A DNA stretch of 64,000 nucleotides. It comes from Centrapalus pauciflorus. Lineage: Eukaryota > Streptophyta > Magnoliopsida > Asterales > Asteraceae. A program made the translations under genes and the position numbers. The notes under the pieces were generated by a model. That model made no database searches, was not told the DNA's origin, and saw only the letters and a program-made list of their open reading frames with translations. The DNA is taken from assembly GCA_020465985.1 (NCBI GenBank), contig JAANYP010003732.1, positions 479,501 through 543,500 on the forward strand, given 5' to 3'. Positions 1 through 12,309 of the stretch are shown here, one piece after another (position 1 is the stretch's first letter; each line of letters begins with the position of its first letter).

Positions 1-3000
1 TTTGCTTTCATCGAGCTATGAAGATGCTGTTTGTTATGTTGAAACCATGAATTTAGATGGGGAAACAAATTTGAAGCTAAAGCAATCGTTGGATGCAACT
101 TCTCCGATTAATGATGATTCAGGCTTTAACAACTTTAGAGCAACTGTTAAATGCGAGGATCCGAATGCTAGTTTGTATACTTTTGTTGGAACAATGGAGT
201 TTCAAGAGCAACAGTATGCACTTTCGCCTCAACAGCTTCTTTTACGAGACTCGAAGCTTCGAAACACAGATTACATTTATGGTGCTGTTATATTCACGGG
301 TCATGATACGAAAGTGATTCAGAACTCCACAGAAGCACCTTCAAAAAGAAGTGGAATTGAGAGGAGAATGGATAGTATTATCTATTTCTTGTTCTTGATC
401 TTGTTTCTAATGGCTTTTCTGGGATCTGTCTATTTTGGGATTGTAACAAAAGATGATTTAGACGGTGACAGAATGAAAAGATGGTATTTAAGACCAGATG
501 ATTCGGAGATCTTTTTTGATCCCAAGAGAGCTCCGGCTGCAGCAATATATCACTTCCTCACAGCTTTATTGCTATATAGCTACTTAATACCGATTTCCTT
601 ATATGTGTCGATAGAGATTGTGAAAGTGTTGCAGACGCTCTTCATTAACAACGACGTTCATATGTACTATGAGGAAGCCGACAAACCAGCCCATGCTAGA
701 ACGTCGAATCTAACTGAAGAACTTGGTCAGATTGACACCATATTATCTGACAAAACCGGAACTTTAACTTGCAACTCCATGGAGTTCATCAAGTGTTCAG
801 TCGCTGGCACTGCTTATGGGCGTGGTGTTACAGAAGTTGAGAGAGCTATGGCCAAACGGACAGGATCTCCATTAATCGTAAATGGTAGAGACCAACTTCT
901 TGATGATCCCAACGACAGTGATTCTACGTTATCTGTCAAAGGCTACAATTTTGAAGACGAAAGAATCACAAATGGCTACTGGATTCACGAACCACATTCA
1001 GATGTGATTCAGAAGTTCTTTCGTTTATTGGCAATCTGTCATACAGCCATACCTGATGTGGATGAAGAGACAGGAAAGATTACCTACGAAGCTGAATCGC
1101 CTGACGAGGCTGCTTTCGTGATTGCTGCAAGAGAACTTGGCTTTGAATTCTACAAGAGGACGCAAACAACCGTCTCTTTTAGGGAGTTGGATCCGGTGAC
1201 CAAGAAAAATGTCGACAGGTGATAACCAATTTGGCATTTTTCCTCTTGTTTCTTGTAAACATTTAGTATCAAATCTGAATCTGGTCATCGGTTAAATGCA
1301 GGACATATGAACTTTTGAATGTTTTAGAGTTCAACAGTGCACGAAAGAGAATGTCTGTTATCGTGAGGGATGATACCGGGAAGCTACTTTTACTCTGTAA
1401 AGGTGCTGACAGGTAAGCCAAATACGAATCAAAACCGTCTTTATTCTATATCAGTAGCCATTGGTGTTTGTCTCCAACGTTGTCCTTTGGGTTGTGTACA
1501 GTGTTATGTTCGATAGACTTGCTAAAAACGGTAGACAATTCGAAGAGAATACAAAAGAACATGTGAATGAGTATGCAGATGCTGGTTTACGTACCTTGAT
1601 TCTTGCTTATCGTGAACTTGCTGAGGAAGAGTACAAAGCGTTCAATGAAAAATTTACAGAAGCCAAGAACTCAGTAAGCACAGATCGAGATGATTTGATC
1701 GATGAAGCAACCAAAGAAGTCGAAAAAGATTTGATACTTCTTGGTGCAACTGCTGTTGAGGACAAACTCCAAAAAGGGGTGAGTTTTTCTTTTTTACCTC
1801 AATTCAAGAACTTTGTGTTCAGTTTTTGAAGTTGAATCACTTTTGGTTACTGAATGATATTGAATGCGTTGTTTTTTCAGGTACCAGAATGCATCGATAA
1901 ACTTGCTCAAGCAGGAATCAAGATTTGGGTTCTCACCGGTGATAAGATGGAAACAGCAATCAATATTGGGTAAGTTTTTATCTTTCGTTTAATAATCTGT
2001 AAATACGAGGTTGTATCTAACGTTTTAAAAACGAACATTTTGCAGCTTCGCATGCAGTTTGCTTAGACAAGGAATGAAACAGATTATAATAACCTTGGAG
2101 TCTCCAGAAATCATAGCAGCAGAAAAAAACGGGGACAAAAATGTAATCGCAAAGGTGAGTACGCGTTGGTTAATCTGTTCCTGTTACTATATCGTGCACG
2201 AGTTTTTGTACTGGAAATGACAATTTTGCCCTTGCAGGTTTCGAAAGACAGTGTCAAGAAGCAGATATTAGCAGGGAAGGCTCAGCTTTCTGCTTCGTCC
2301 TCTGATCCGTATGCTTTGATCATCGACGGGAAATCTCTTGCATACGCTTTGGATGATGACATTAAGAACACGTTTTTGGAGCTCGCAGTAGCATGTGCAT
2401 CGGTTATTTGCTGTCGTTCTTCTCCAAAACAGAAAGCACTGGTTTGTTTTTCTTTCACATCATTTCCATCCGTTGTTTCAAGATAAGATCATATATATAT
2501 TAGAAGCTAAAACATAATTGATGCAGGTTACAAGACTGGTTAAAGAGGGAACAGGAAAAACGACTTTAGCAATCGGTGACGGTGCTAACGATGTAGGAAT
2601 GCTTCAAGAAGCTGACATCGGCATCGGGATTAGTGGCGTTGAGGGAATGCAGGTACTTATCATCTACTTACTCTGTTTTTTTTTTAAGTTTTGATCCTAA
2701 GTATGTTTTCTAAACATTTTGTATCCGATAATTAGGCTGTTATGTCCAGCGATATTGCAATTGCTCAGTTTCGGTTTCTTGAACGCTTGCTATTGGTGCA
2801 CGGACATTGGTGTTATCGAAGAATTTCTTCAATGGTATAGATCATTTTTATAAATTGTTTGAGCCCATATGTTTGCCATGATCGAAATAACACCGTTTTT
2901 CTATGTTCGCAGATATGCTATTTTTTCTATAAAAATATCGTCTTTGGAACCACAGTGTTCTTATTTGAAGCTTATACATCGTTCTCGGGTCAGCCTGCGT

Positions 3001-3965
3001 ACAACGATTGGTATTTGTCTCTTTACAACGTCTTCTTCACATCACTTCCCGCCATTGCTTTGGGTGTCTTCGACCAGGATGTATCTGCACGATTTTGTCT
3101 AAAGGTATCTGACTTCATTTTGTTTCGGTTTTGCTACCAAGAGTAGCATCAGTATGCTCTGCAACTTCCAATATACTTTTGACCATAACGGCACAAATCT
3201 TTCGATATGCCAGAATTGCCCTTGAATAATTTGTGTATAAGCCTTGAAAGAAGGGCATTATTGTAGTTTCACACTGCGCCGATGAATCCGATTCTAAGTT
3301 GCTGCTTTGTTTCCATATGACAGTTCCCTTTGCTATACCAAGAAGGTGTTCAAAACACCCTCTTCAGATGGCGTCGCATATTTGGCTGGATGCTCAATGG
3401 GCTAGCCAGTGGCGTAATCGTCTTTTACCTCTGCGCCAGAGCCTTAGACCCCGAGTCTTACCGGAAGAATGGAAAGACAGCCGGGATGGAAGTCGTGGGA
3501 GCCACGATGTACACGTGCGTCGTCTGGGTCGTCAACTGCCAAATTGCACTCGCGATCAGCTACTTCACGTTAATTCAACATGTATTCATTTGGGGTGGAA
3601 TCTTCCTCTGGTACATGTTCCTCTTGGCTTACGGTGCAATGCCGACTACCATTTCAACAACGGCGTACAACGTTTTTCTAGAAACGCTAGCACCTGCCCC
3701 ATCGTACTGGTTCGTGACCATTTTTGTGGTGATTGCTGCGTTGATTCCTTACTACTGCTACAAAGCAGTTCAGATGAGGTTTTTCCCACCTTACCATGGG
3801 ATGATACAATGGATCAGATACGAAGGTAACACCGATGATCCCGAGTACGTGAACATGGTTCGACAGCGGTCCATACGAACGACGACAGTCGGGTTTACGG
3901 CTCGATCGATAGCAAGGGACAACAACCTGTATCACTTGAACTTGGAGCGACAAGCACCTAGATGA
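1..3965 (+). CDS. P4-type phospholipid-transporting ATPase (ALA9-like flippase), 5' partial
   Basis: Flippase that uses ATP to move phospholipids to the cytosolic leaflet; an integral membrane enzyme of the plasma and endomembranes (family knowledge). The window opens inside an exon. I assign ten exons: 2-1218, 1302-1412, 1502-1778, 1881-1969, 2046-2154, 2238-2441, 2527-2652, 2736-2834, 2913-3104, 3324-3965. All have GT-AG borders, and together they give one open frame of 1,021 residues plus a stop. The family is about 1,200 residues, so roughly 180 N-terminal residues lie upstream. Seen in order: DGET (actuator domain) near the start, two membrane segments with the P4-specific PISLYVSIE, the phosphorylation motif DKTGT with its Asp codon at 749, KGAD at the end of exon 2, LTGDK in exon 4, GDGAND in exon 7, then hydrophobic C-terminal segments in exons 8-10. 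The end (GMIQWIRYEG, then TTVGFTAR) resembles the ALA8-12 group. No broken motif is visible. Confidence 0.95.
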
Positions 3966-4321
3966 TGATCGCATATGTATTGTTGTATAACTAATACGGC
4001 GAGAAAACCACAGGATTCTTGTCAGTTTGTACAGAAGCTGGGCAACGTAAAAGATTTTGGTAGTAGTCTGTCTATAGTTCATCGTGTTGCGATGGCTATT
4101 TATTCGTTAATTGTTGTACGACGATAAGATAATCGTCGGGTGGAGTTTTTGTTGTGAATTAGGGAAAAGTTAAATGTGTACAGATCGAAGAGAAAAATGT
4201 TCTTGAAATTATGTTTTATTTCCAAGATTCTTTCTGAGTTCCTGTTTATAGCATGTATGACCTGGCTTGTGGCCATGCCCGTCTGATTATGCAAGCTTAA
4301 GCTTGAGTTTAAGCTTGAGTC
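3966..4321. other. 3' flank of the flippase gene
   Basis: A+T-rich sequence after the stop codon, presumably holding the 3' UTR and polyadenylation region. A short direct repeat of AAGCTTGAGTTTAAGCTTGAGT type sits at about 4296-4320. No ORF of note. Confidence 0.5.
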
Positions 4322-4324
4322 TAA

Positions 4325-4601
4325 GGGGGCGTTTGATTCACTGATTTTTTTCTTTATTATGCAGCATTTGTATTTGTCAGGATTTTGTTAAAGAATTTGC
4401 ATTATCTTATAGAAAAAAGTTGCTAATCTGAAAAATGGAAGGTAAGTGGGATTTAAAATCCTAGGGGGAGGCTGAGATTTTAAATAACAAAGAATGGAGG
4501 GATTTAAGAATTCCTGTGTTTTTAAATCCTTACTGAAATCTGTAAAGCAAACACAGGATTTTAATTGCAAATCCCAGGAAATCCGCGAACCAAACGTCCC
4601 C
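4325..4601. mobile_element. Tourist/Harbinger-like MITE, 277 bp
   Basis: The left end GGGGGCGTTTGATTC and the reverse complement of the right end, GGGGACGTTTGGTTC, form terminal inverted repeats. TAA lies immediately outside both ends (4322-4324 and 4602-4604), as expected of the 3-bp TTA/TAA duplication of PIF/Harbinger elements. No coding capacity. Confidence 0.8.
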
Positions 4602-4604
4602 TAA

Positions 4605-5028
4605 CATGATTTTGGGTTAAGACCGAACCGGTTATAATGAATTAATTCATTGACCGTCAAGGCTTATTTGGACTTAACCATCTATACGATCGGGACTGGG
4701 CTAATCAGACTTTATTCAAGTCAGGATCATGGCCAGTCTCCGACGGTATAGAATATGATCGAAGAAACACAGAAAAAGTTGATTAAATGAAACAAAATTT
4801 TTATTGAAGATTGTTTCATCCCAATTCTCCTTACATTTCTTCTTCTCCTTCAATGGTACACATAAAAAGATCCTATGAAACCTTATAAATTAGGAAAAAA
4901 AATAGCTATACAAAAAGATAACTTAATTAAGGATATAATTAGGAAGTCATCTTTTTGATCATGTAAACTCATTCACGTTCATCATCGATCAATCCACATG
5001 ATTCTGAAGACGGCAAAAGGCGCCAACG
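4605..5028. other. Intergenic, downstream of the CML gene
   Basis: No gene seen. The part next to 5028 is probably the 3' UTR of the minus-strand calmodulin-like gene. Confidence 0.4.
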
Positions 5029-5508
5029 CTAGGAGGTTTTAATTCCAAAGAATTCAGACACAGGCATCCCTAAAACCGCAGTAAATTCATGGAAACTTAT
5101 GATACCATCGCCATTGGTGTCGATATCGTGCATGAGGTCATTGAGTTCATGTTGGGTCAAAGGCTGGCCCATATTAGCCATCTGGCTTGCAAGTTCCAGA
5201 GGAGTGATGGAACCATCACCATCTTTGTCGAACAAGCGAAAGATGGTCATGAGTTGATCTTGGTTGATGAAAACCTCCTCGTCGAAATCTGGGAAGATGG
5301 CATTCAACAATTCTTCAAACTCAATGGATCCGTTGCCGTTGGCGTCGATGTCAGATAACAAGGCATCGATCTCGTCACCTGGTTCGAGGCCAACGGAGCG
5401 GAAGAGGGCAACGAGCTCTAGATGGGTGAGGCTGCCATCGCGATCCAGGTCAAAACGGGTGAAAATGTCTTTTAAGAGGTTGACTTGGTTGGATGGAAGC
5501 TGAGCCAT
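5029..5508 (-). CDS. Calmodulin-like protein with four EF-hands (CML15/16/18-like)
   Basis: Cytosolic calcium sensor that should bind Ca2+ and then regulate target proteins (family knowledge). Intronless, 159 residues, the usual length for this CML subgroup. Four complete 12-residue EF loops are visible at residues 20-31, 55-66, 94-105 and 130-141, each with Asp at position 1, Asp or Asn at 3 and 5, Gly at 6 and Glu at 12, so all four should bind calcium. The linker motif MGQPLT and the C-terminal EFFGIK resemble Arabidopsis CML15/CML16/CML18. The start at 5508 is the first ATG of the frame and lies 11 residues before the first helix. The gene lies between the convergent flippase gene and another minus-strand gene, with no evident functional link. 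The exact orthologue is uncertain. Confidence 0.93.
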   Translation of the reverse strand: MAQLPSNQVNLLKDIFTRFDLDRDGSLTHLELVALFRSVGLEPGDEIDALLSDIDANGNGSIEFEELLNAIFPDFDEEVFINQDQLMTIFRLFDKDGDGSITPLELASQMANMGQPLTQHELNDLMHDIDTNGDGIISFHEFTAVLGMPVSEFFGIKTS

Positions 5509-5720
5509 GATTATGAACCACCCGAAAGATGAAGATGAAGATGAAGATGAATCCGAATATGAGTTTGATTATGTGTATGAATATGAAGGAGAAATGAGAA
5601 GGCAAAAAGAGAATGAGAAAATGATGAATGAGGGTTGTGTTGTTTTTGTATTCGAGTTTTTTTTTTTTTTTTTTTTTTTTTAGTGGGTGTCAATTAAACA
5701 TGGGAGGACCCGGTATTTAT
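5509..5720 (-). promoter_or_regulatory. Likely 5' UTR and core promoter of the CML gene
   Basis: On the minus strand, reading towards the start codon, there is a TATA-like CCATAAATACC (5711-5721), a run of about 24 A (5659-5682) and a hexanucleotide run of TTCATC type (5526-5552). The TATA assignment rests on position only, about 205 bp upstream of the ATG. Confidence 0.35.
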
Positions 5721-6306
5721 GGTTATTTGTTAAAGAAAAATCGGAACAATTTATGTCAATCAATTAAGTTTTTTGTATATTCTTACTTAAACGTTGGAGG
5801 ATGCTCTCTAGATACAAGTTCTAGGTTTGATTTTAACAATCCGTTACATGTTTCAGATATGGATCTAAGCTTGGAAAGATAAATTTACGTAAGAACAAAT
5901 CTCAAATTTGATAAGATCAATAATAGGCGGAAAGGAGTTCACACAAGACACAGAGCGAGAGAGAGAGTCTTCGCTTGCCTGTTTAACCGTTACAAAACTA
6001 AAGAAAACCAAAAACTCATACAAATTTTTTTTATTGCCTTGAAAACACTCAATGTTTATTTATACACCACTAATTAAAAGGTTAAAAGATTGGTAAGTGA
6101 CTATGGACGAAAAATAAGTAATATTAAATTGATAAAGGAATTGTACTTATGATATATTAATTGGTATGAAATGTTATGTTTTACATATAGATTAATAAAA
6201 TATTTATAGTATGTTACCAAATTTCCTTGTCAATAACAATATAACCATTTATACAAAAGGAATAAAAAAAAAAAAAAAAAAAACTTGGATATATATATGA
6301 ACAAAT
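5721..6306. other. Intergenic region between the CML gene and the 163-residue gene
   Basis: A+T rich, with a 20-bp A run near 6266-6285. A short GAGAGA tract lies at 5957-5968. No gene seen. Confidence 0.4.
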
Positions 6307-6798
6307 TTAAATTAATTGCATAGTAAGAGGCCCAAATACTTGAATAAAATGATAATTTCCATGATGATCATGATATCCCAGTTGTTGATTTACAAAACAT
6401 AACCTAAACTTATCCAAATCCAAATCCAACTCCTCATCATCAGTACCATCATCTCTCCTCCAAAAGCTCCCAAATCCAAACTCACCCTTTTCACACATTT
6501 CCTCCAACACTTTCTCAACTTCCTCCATGCAACCCTCCAATTCGTCCCACCGGATAACCTTACTACCACTACGTGCTGGCTGCTGCCCCAGAACTGCCGT
6601 GGCACAACGAGCCACTTTCTTCCGTATTCCAAGCTTCTTCCTCTTCAAGAATTCTTTCGTCTTCCTAAAAACTTTGCTTGGGAGTTTGAACAATACAAAC
6701 ACGAGGATCTGCAAGATCAAGAACTGGCAGCAACACGATAACACGAAACAATCAGCACCCATCATGCTCCACTCCTGTCGGTCCATGTCCATGTCCAT
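6307..6798 (-). CDS. Small plant protein with N-terminal hydrophobic/cysteine segment, function unknown
   Basis: Intronless, 163 residues. I do not know a function. It resembles a plant-only family with an N-terminal WSMxGADCFVLSCCCQ motif, recalled without a name. Visible parts: a Met-Asp repeat at the extreme N-terminus; residues 16-38 hydrophobic with Cys at 17 and a CCC at 22-24, followed by a strongly basic stretch (41-62); then residues 82-127, very acidic and likely helical (WDELEGCMEEVEKVLEEM), with a DDEELDLDLD run. This layout suggests a membrane-attached protein with a cytosolic tail, possibly S-acylated at the cysteines (inference). Translation could also start at the third Met (MDRQEWSM), since the first six residues are only a GACATG repeat. 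A short (TA) stretch at about 6978-7012 lies roughly 180 bp upstream. Confidence 0.8.
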   Translation of the reverse strand: MDMDMDRQEWSMMGADCFVLSCCCQFLILQILVFVLFKLPSKVFRKTKEFLKRKKLGIRKKVARCATAVLGQQPARSGSKVIRWDELEGCMEEVEKVLEEMCEKGEFGFGSFWRRDDGTDDEELDLDLDKFRLCFVNQQLGYHDHHGNYHFIQVFGPLTMQLI

Positions 6799-7693
6799 GG
6801 CTCGGGTCGGGATGATGAGAAGAGAAAAAGATGAGAGAGAGAAAAGAGGAGTAGTAGTTATAAGTTATGGAAACCATGTCTTGTGAATGTAATATTTAGT
6901 TGATTATTGTGGTGGAAGGTTTTTGATTAAAATGGAAAGGTGTGAAGCAATGAGATATTTGAAGCTGCAAAGCTAAATATATTATATATATATATATATG
7001 TATATATATAAAATAAGTGGTAATGTGTAATGACTTGCAATGCACTCCACCATGCATGTGGAATAGTGTTCCCCAAGAAACATGTATGATTAGATGTGAG
7101 CTGTGTAATTAATGGGTTGCTTCAATTCCTTACTTAACTTGGATATATTGCTTTTGAAGCCAAATTTATGTATGGTCTGACTCTGAAAGATAGCTCTTGA
7201 TCGATGAATCGTGTATTTAGGTATTGTAATGTTAGGTACTTTTACGTTTTTGGATAAGTACAAATTAGATTAGAAAATACACTGGTTTAACGAACTTATA
7301 TTTTTGGAAAAGCTTGATTAGTTAGCAGATTTTATAAAAATTATTTGAAAAGCAAGTTCATCTTATTAAGATCGATGAACCATTCCAAATTAGGAGTGTG
7401 GTAAATCGATATTGAATTATAAAAATGGATTATGATATTACTGGTACCTTCTACATACCATGTGGTATAAACAGGTTATCAGTTCATTCCTTGTTTTAGG
7501 ATATTTCAAGGGTTAATTGATAAAAAGGTTGATACTTGTGGATGATTTCTGTTTCAGATACAAAATAAGATTCCTTAAGTTAGATAGAACGGTAGCATGT
7601 TTTTAAAAGGGTGAATTTGATATATTTTTTTTCATTTTTCGTTTTATGGCGTTGCTAGAAAGTGTCGGTAAAAATGTAAAAAAAGAAAAACTC
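6799..7693. other. Upstream region of the 163-residue gene
   Basis: Holds an (AT)n stretch at about 6978-7012 that could serve as a TATA region. The rest is A+T-rich spacer with no gene. Confidence 0.4.
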
Positions 7694-8220
7694 CTACAAG
7701 TTTGTAGAAGTGCATTACCTATTTACATGACAAACTTAATCATTAACTAAAATAAAAATCAAACCATTAATATGTTAAAATTTTTATGTTTAACCATGCT
7801 AACATCAAAAAACCTGGACTTTCGTACATTTATTGATTAAGTCGCTCGATTTTTTCCTTTCGAGTGTCTAAATCCAATATAATTTGTCTTATTCAAAACT
7901 TATTACATGTTTAATCAATAAAACAACTACTTTCCCGAATGATTTAATATTTAAAAAGACCAACTTTCTGTGCACATTTTCACGATCAAGTCACTAGAGA
8001 TTCTTTTTACTGTTTAAGTCTCTGCATCATTTATCGGTTAATGATCTACTAAACAAATTAAATATATAATTTTAAACAAAACAAAAATTGTTCAAGACTT
8101 AGACACTTAAAAAAACGTCTAGCGACTTTATCGATAAATATACAAAAGTTTGGTGTTTTTTCAATAATTACCTTTAAAAAACCAAATCTGGGCTGTAGAA
8201 AAAGGCACTTCTGTACATAT
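7694..8220. repeat. Diverged foldback (inverted-repeat) element, about 0.5 kb
   Basis: The left arm (TGTAGAAGTGCATTACC near 7703, then a stretch at 7805-7875) matches the reverse complement of the right arm (8100-8220) with many differences. Both arms contain a GATWAAGTCGCT-type block (left GATTAAGTCGCT; right, inverted, GATAAAGTCGCT) followed by a GTGTCTAA block. No target-site duplication was identified. Confidence 0.6.
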
Positions 8221-8443
8221 GGTTTTTATCGAACGAGAATGCAAGTATTGTAGGGAATCTCAAACCAGGAAAGGAAGAAAAAAAAAGTCAGAAGCATTTT
8301 TGCCAAACTAGAGACGAAGTCCTTTTGGTAATGTGTTACAAAAAAGGGTAGCTTCAAAACTCTAATATCTCGAAACTATTGCTACATTTGAATTGTCAGA
8401 TACCAAACAGTAGAATGAAAAGAGGGGACCGGGAAAAGCCCGA

Positions 8444-11400
8444 TTAGTTTAGTTTCTTTGCCAACCTTGAATTTCTCCTGGCAATGATTTCAGCAGCCCA
8501 ACTCTTGCCGATTTCGGTTTGAAACTTCCCTGCAGTACAAGCCATCAATGCACAGAGTATAAGCATCATAAATTAGGTATGAATGCAAAGGCTGCACATG
8601 ACAAGTATTTGATTTTGATTTTCTTTTTAAAACGATCGTTGAGATGAAAAAGAAGCCATCTTACCAGCTGTTGAGAGGAAAAACTCATCCAAAACTCTGT
8701 TGTGTTCTGCAATAAGATCATAATACCAGAAATCTCAGAACAGAACAAGATACAGACGGATATATTTCTTGTTGGTGATTTTAGTGTCACCTTATCATTT
8801 TAGTATAATGGAAATAATAAAGTATGTCAAAGAGATCATTTTTAGTTTTAATATAAGTTAGTAGGTGCGGGAGTGCACACTTATATTAATCTAAACTGAT
8901 TCCGGTGTGACAAAAATGGCAGGGGTCAAGGGGGCTGCGCCCCCTTGCGGGGTTCTAGGGGCAGCGCCCCTAGCGGGGTCCAAGGGACAGTTTGGACATA
9001 CAAAAAGAAAAGGATATCATAATTATCAAAGGACAGTTTTCAGAATTCGTTTGGATGCCACAAACGAATTTGTTCTTCAAGAATTATCCCTATAGTTTGA
9101 ATTTCGTGAACCTAGGCATTCAAGGGTCGAAATATCAAATTCGGAAAGTGAATTGATACACGATTCTTGAAGATATCCGTGATTCAGAAACCCTTTATCT
9201 AACATTTCTTTGAGAAAGATTTAGGTCAGGTGATTGAATATAACGTTTTCTTCTTCAAGTGTCTTTCAGGGGGCACTTTAAGCCATAATAACAAGATCTA
9301 GGGTCAAGGAGTAACATACCTGTTTCATATTCCAGGGCTTGCAGAATCATCTCAACCTATGGAGAAAGGCGTGTTAAAGCTTTATATCAAGAAGAGATCC
9401 TTGGCAAAAAAAAAAACCATTTTATATTATAATAAAAAGATTATAAAACATACTTTATCAAAATCTTTCACTAGATTAGCTTCAAGGGAAGCATTATCCT
9501 CGTATTCTCTCCAAAGTTCTTGGATTTCTTCAGCTGCAGGTTGTGATCAACATAAATTGCACAGAGCAGTAGGCAGGAAACAAATGGATATGCAAGAGAT
9601 ACCGAGTGATTGAACGTACCCCTCATCCCACCACCAAGAACATTGCACATTTCATCTAGGGCAGCTTGCTCAAGTCTACTCTTTTCTACTTTAGGTACAC
9701 CATCAGATGGTGTTATATCTCCAACGATAGCTATAAAGGTCAAAATGTCAGATAATATCTTAAGCTCAATTGCACAACCAAAAGAGCATACTAAAAAATG
9801 TATAAGATGAGATACATCAGCCATAAAACATATGAAACTAATGTGCATAATATAAATGATATACTTAACAAACTAGCTTCAACACTTCAAATTTCTTGTC
9901 AATCAACACAATCTTTACACACACACACACAGCAAGTATATAAATAGCAAGACACTTGACTCGACTCAAATTTGAGATACAGTCCTCACAGCTGTATGGC
10001 AATTTTAGGAGTGAAATTAATAACACCCTAAAGGTTTAGTTGACCTGCTGATTATGCTCTAAATTTGGTGAACTAGCATGCTCCTAATTTAACAAAACTC
10101 ATTTGCCATACAATCAATAGAAAAAGAAAAGGAGAAGCAAGTGTGTACCTTCTGCAATATCATGCACAATTGCAATCTTGATACACCTATACAAATCAAT
10201 AAATAAAAGGGTTGCAAAAAAGCACATGAAAAGGAGTAAGTAAAGATATGGCCAAATGCCAATTGAGTCTGGTCACCTTAGTGGCAAGATCAAAATTAAT
10301 AGTTAGCAAAAGATAATTTGAACCTTTCCCTATTAACACCAGGAAGATCACCAGCAATCAAAGCCATCAATGCCATCCGATACATATGATCAGCAATGGA
10401 CTCAGGACCCTTGATTCCATGATTGATCCATCCCTTCCTTTTCGTGGTCTACAACATTGGGAGATATTAAATAAGTTCCCTACAAGTCACAAACTTTGCA
10501 AGAAGCATACACATATTCTCCAATGAAAATAGAACCTAATAGAATGTTAATGAGCATACAAGGGACAGTGGGTCACATATTTTCTGCATGCAAAAATAAG
10601 CAATATCACAAGTTCCAGAAAATTCAGAGAAGGTTGATGCAGTTTTCTGCATATATAGTGGTTGACTAAATGAAATTGTTTCGAAGGCAGATATTGAAGC
10701 AACAACTTTAATTGAGGTGACGTTTTGAGCTTTGATGAAATTTGTTTATACAGTTGTGGGGCACATCATTTAGTATTTGATCTTAGTGAGGTAACCCTTA
10801 TCAGGGATTCTAATATCATGATTCTTTTGATCTTGAATGCGAAAGCATTTGGGATTCTTCAAATTGCTCAATCAAGTTGATTTCAATCAACATTTTACAA
10901 GAATGAAGCCTTGAGACACTCTTTTAAGGCATTCAGCCATATCAATGCACAACGTACAAATTAAAGCTCTCAACAAAGGTAATTGCAAGAAGTTTGACAT
11001 CATATCGATTTTACTTTTAACACAAGCTCTTGGACTTAGATTACACAGCAGACTTGTGACTCTACTTGAAAAGATTTCCTATTCCACCATCCAATACTAC
11101 AACTAAATAAATTTATTACTTTTTTTTCCAAAGACTAGCTAACAATAAATAAATAGTCCGTTTGTCCCAAAATATAGAATGGAGTGACTCAAAGTCAGCA
11201 AGATCTATGTTTTCTAATGTTGAACAATGGGGTAACACGGTTAAAACATCATCTTGGATGTGAGGCCATGCTCAAAAAGAATATACTGCATTCAACTTGG
11301 GACATCTAATAAACAAAACTGCTGCATCTATTTGATGAATGAGTCATAATTTTCTTTCACAAATTAATGAACTAGCACTAGATATATTCACAGAATCTTT

Positions 11401-12309
11401 GCAACTAAATTCTACCAATGTAGTAGCCAATACTTAAGTTGCAGTGTCTCGATGGTTGACACTTCTAAATATCCATCTATTCATTCATGAGGTTTCAGCA
11501 CTGCATGTTGATATGTTTGCATTCTTTAACAGATATAAGCAAGTAAAGTTTTCTGGAATTAAAAAAGAAAAAACTGCTTCTTGTTGTTAATGTAGGAGAT
11601 CAAATTTCAATTCTGTCGCCTCAACCTGTTCACCATTGTATTAACCTTCGAAATTTATGTAACTTTCTTGAATAGATATAAGCATGAGAATTTCCCAATA
11701 TGCAATAGAAGGCTTATTGTTGTTTTTGTATAAATTTCACAAAATCCACATAATATATACATAGTCAAGCCTTGAGCAGAACCATAAATCAGTAAACAAA
11801 GTTTCTCACGATCATAGCTCCCAATTACAGTTACAAATGGGGCCGATCTCCAAAAATTAATCAGCATAAAATCAACTCATGCAAAGGATAAAAAATAATA
11901 GAATGCTTCGTATATAATGAACATAAAACTAAATTATTCAAGCAAACCGGCAGCCATTGATTTACATAGATATAAGAAATGCAAGAACATGTACCTTAAG
12001 GCTATGGCACAAGGTAAGGAAATCGATGCTGGAAGAGGAAGAAGACGTGGGTTCGGTAACATCAGAATTCACCGCAGATCTTTTGGGTTCAAATTTGGGG
12101 ATTTGACAACGAACAGATCGCAATTTACGATCATGGGATCCAAAAGGTAATTTGAACAAACAAGGACGATGAAGGCGTTGAGGGTTACTGAGAGAAGGAT
12201 GAAGTGTATGCGGAGAAGAAGAAGAAGAAGGATTAGCTGCTGCCATTGATGAAAAAGGTGGGTTTCTTTGGAATATGCGTTGTTGTGGCAAAAGGCGTAG
12301 CAGAAACAA
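8444..12309 (-). CDS. HD-domain 5'-deoxynucleotidase (HDDC2 family), eight exons
   Basis: Metal-dependent phosphohydrolase of the HDDC2/YfbR type, expected to dephosphorylate deoxynucleoside 5'-monophosphates (family knowledge). Minus-strand exons with GT-AG borders: 12309-11995, 10448-10324, 10186-10149, 9730-9620, 9533-9454, 9356-9320, 8706-8665, 8529-8444. They sum to 834 nt, or 277 residues plus stop, in one frame. Visible: KGWINHGIKGPESIADHMYR (first metal His), then IAIVHDIAEAIVGDITPSDG with the HD pair, then VKDFDKVEMILQALEYE with the downstream Asp, and finally KSWAAEIIARRN near the end. All expected metal ligands are present. Residues 1-105 are Ser/Pro/Arg rich, like an organellar targeting peptide. 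The alternative start at the 22nd codon gives 256 residues, close to my recollection of the Arabidopsis homologues. Intron 1 is about 1.5 kb; intron 6 holds an odd G+C-rich insert. Confidence 0.93.
8860..9230. repeat. Insert with G+C-rich hairpins in intron 6 of the HD gene
   Basis: Two adjacent near-palindromes, GGGGGCTGCGCCCCC (8930-8944) and CTAGGGGCAGCGCCCCTAG (8955-8973), lie in otherwise A+T-rich intron DNA. Similar motifs recur in plant repeats as I recall, so this is probably transposon-derived. The element borders are unclear. Confidence 0.5.
10449..11994 (-). other. Intron 1 of the HD-domain gene
   Basis: About 1.5 kb between the exon 1 donor (GTAC) and the exon 2 acceptor. A+T-rich, with no ORF or repeat that I recognise. 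Confidence 0.6.
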
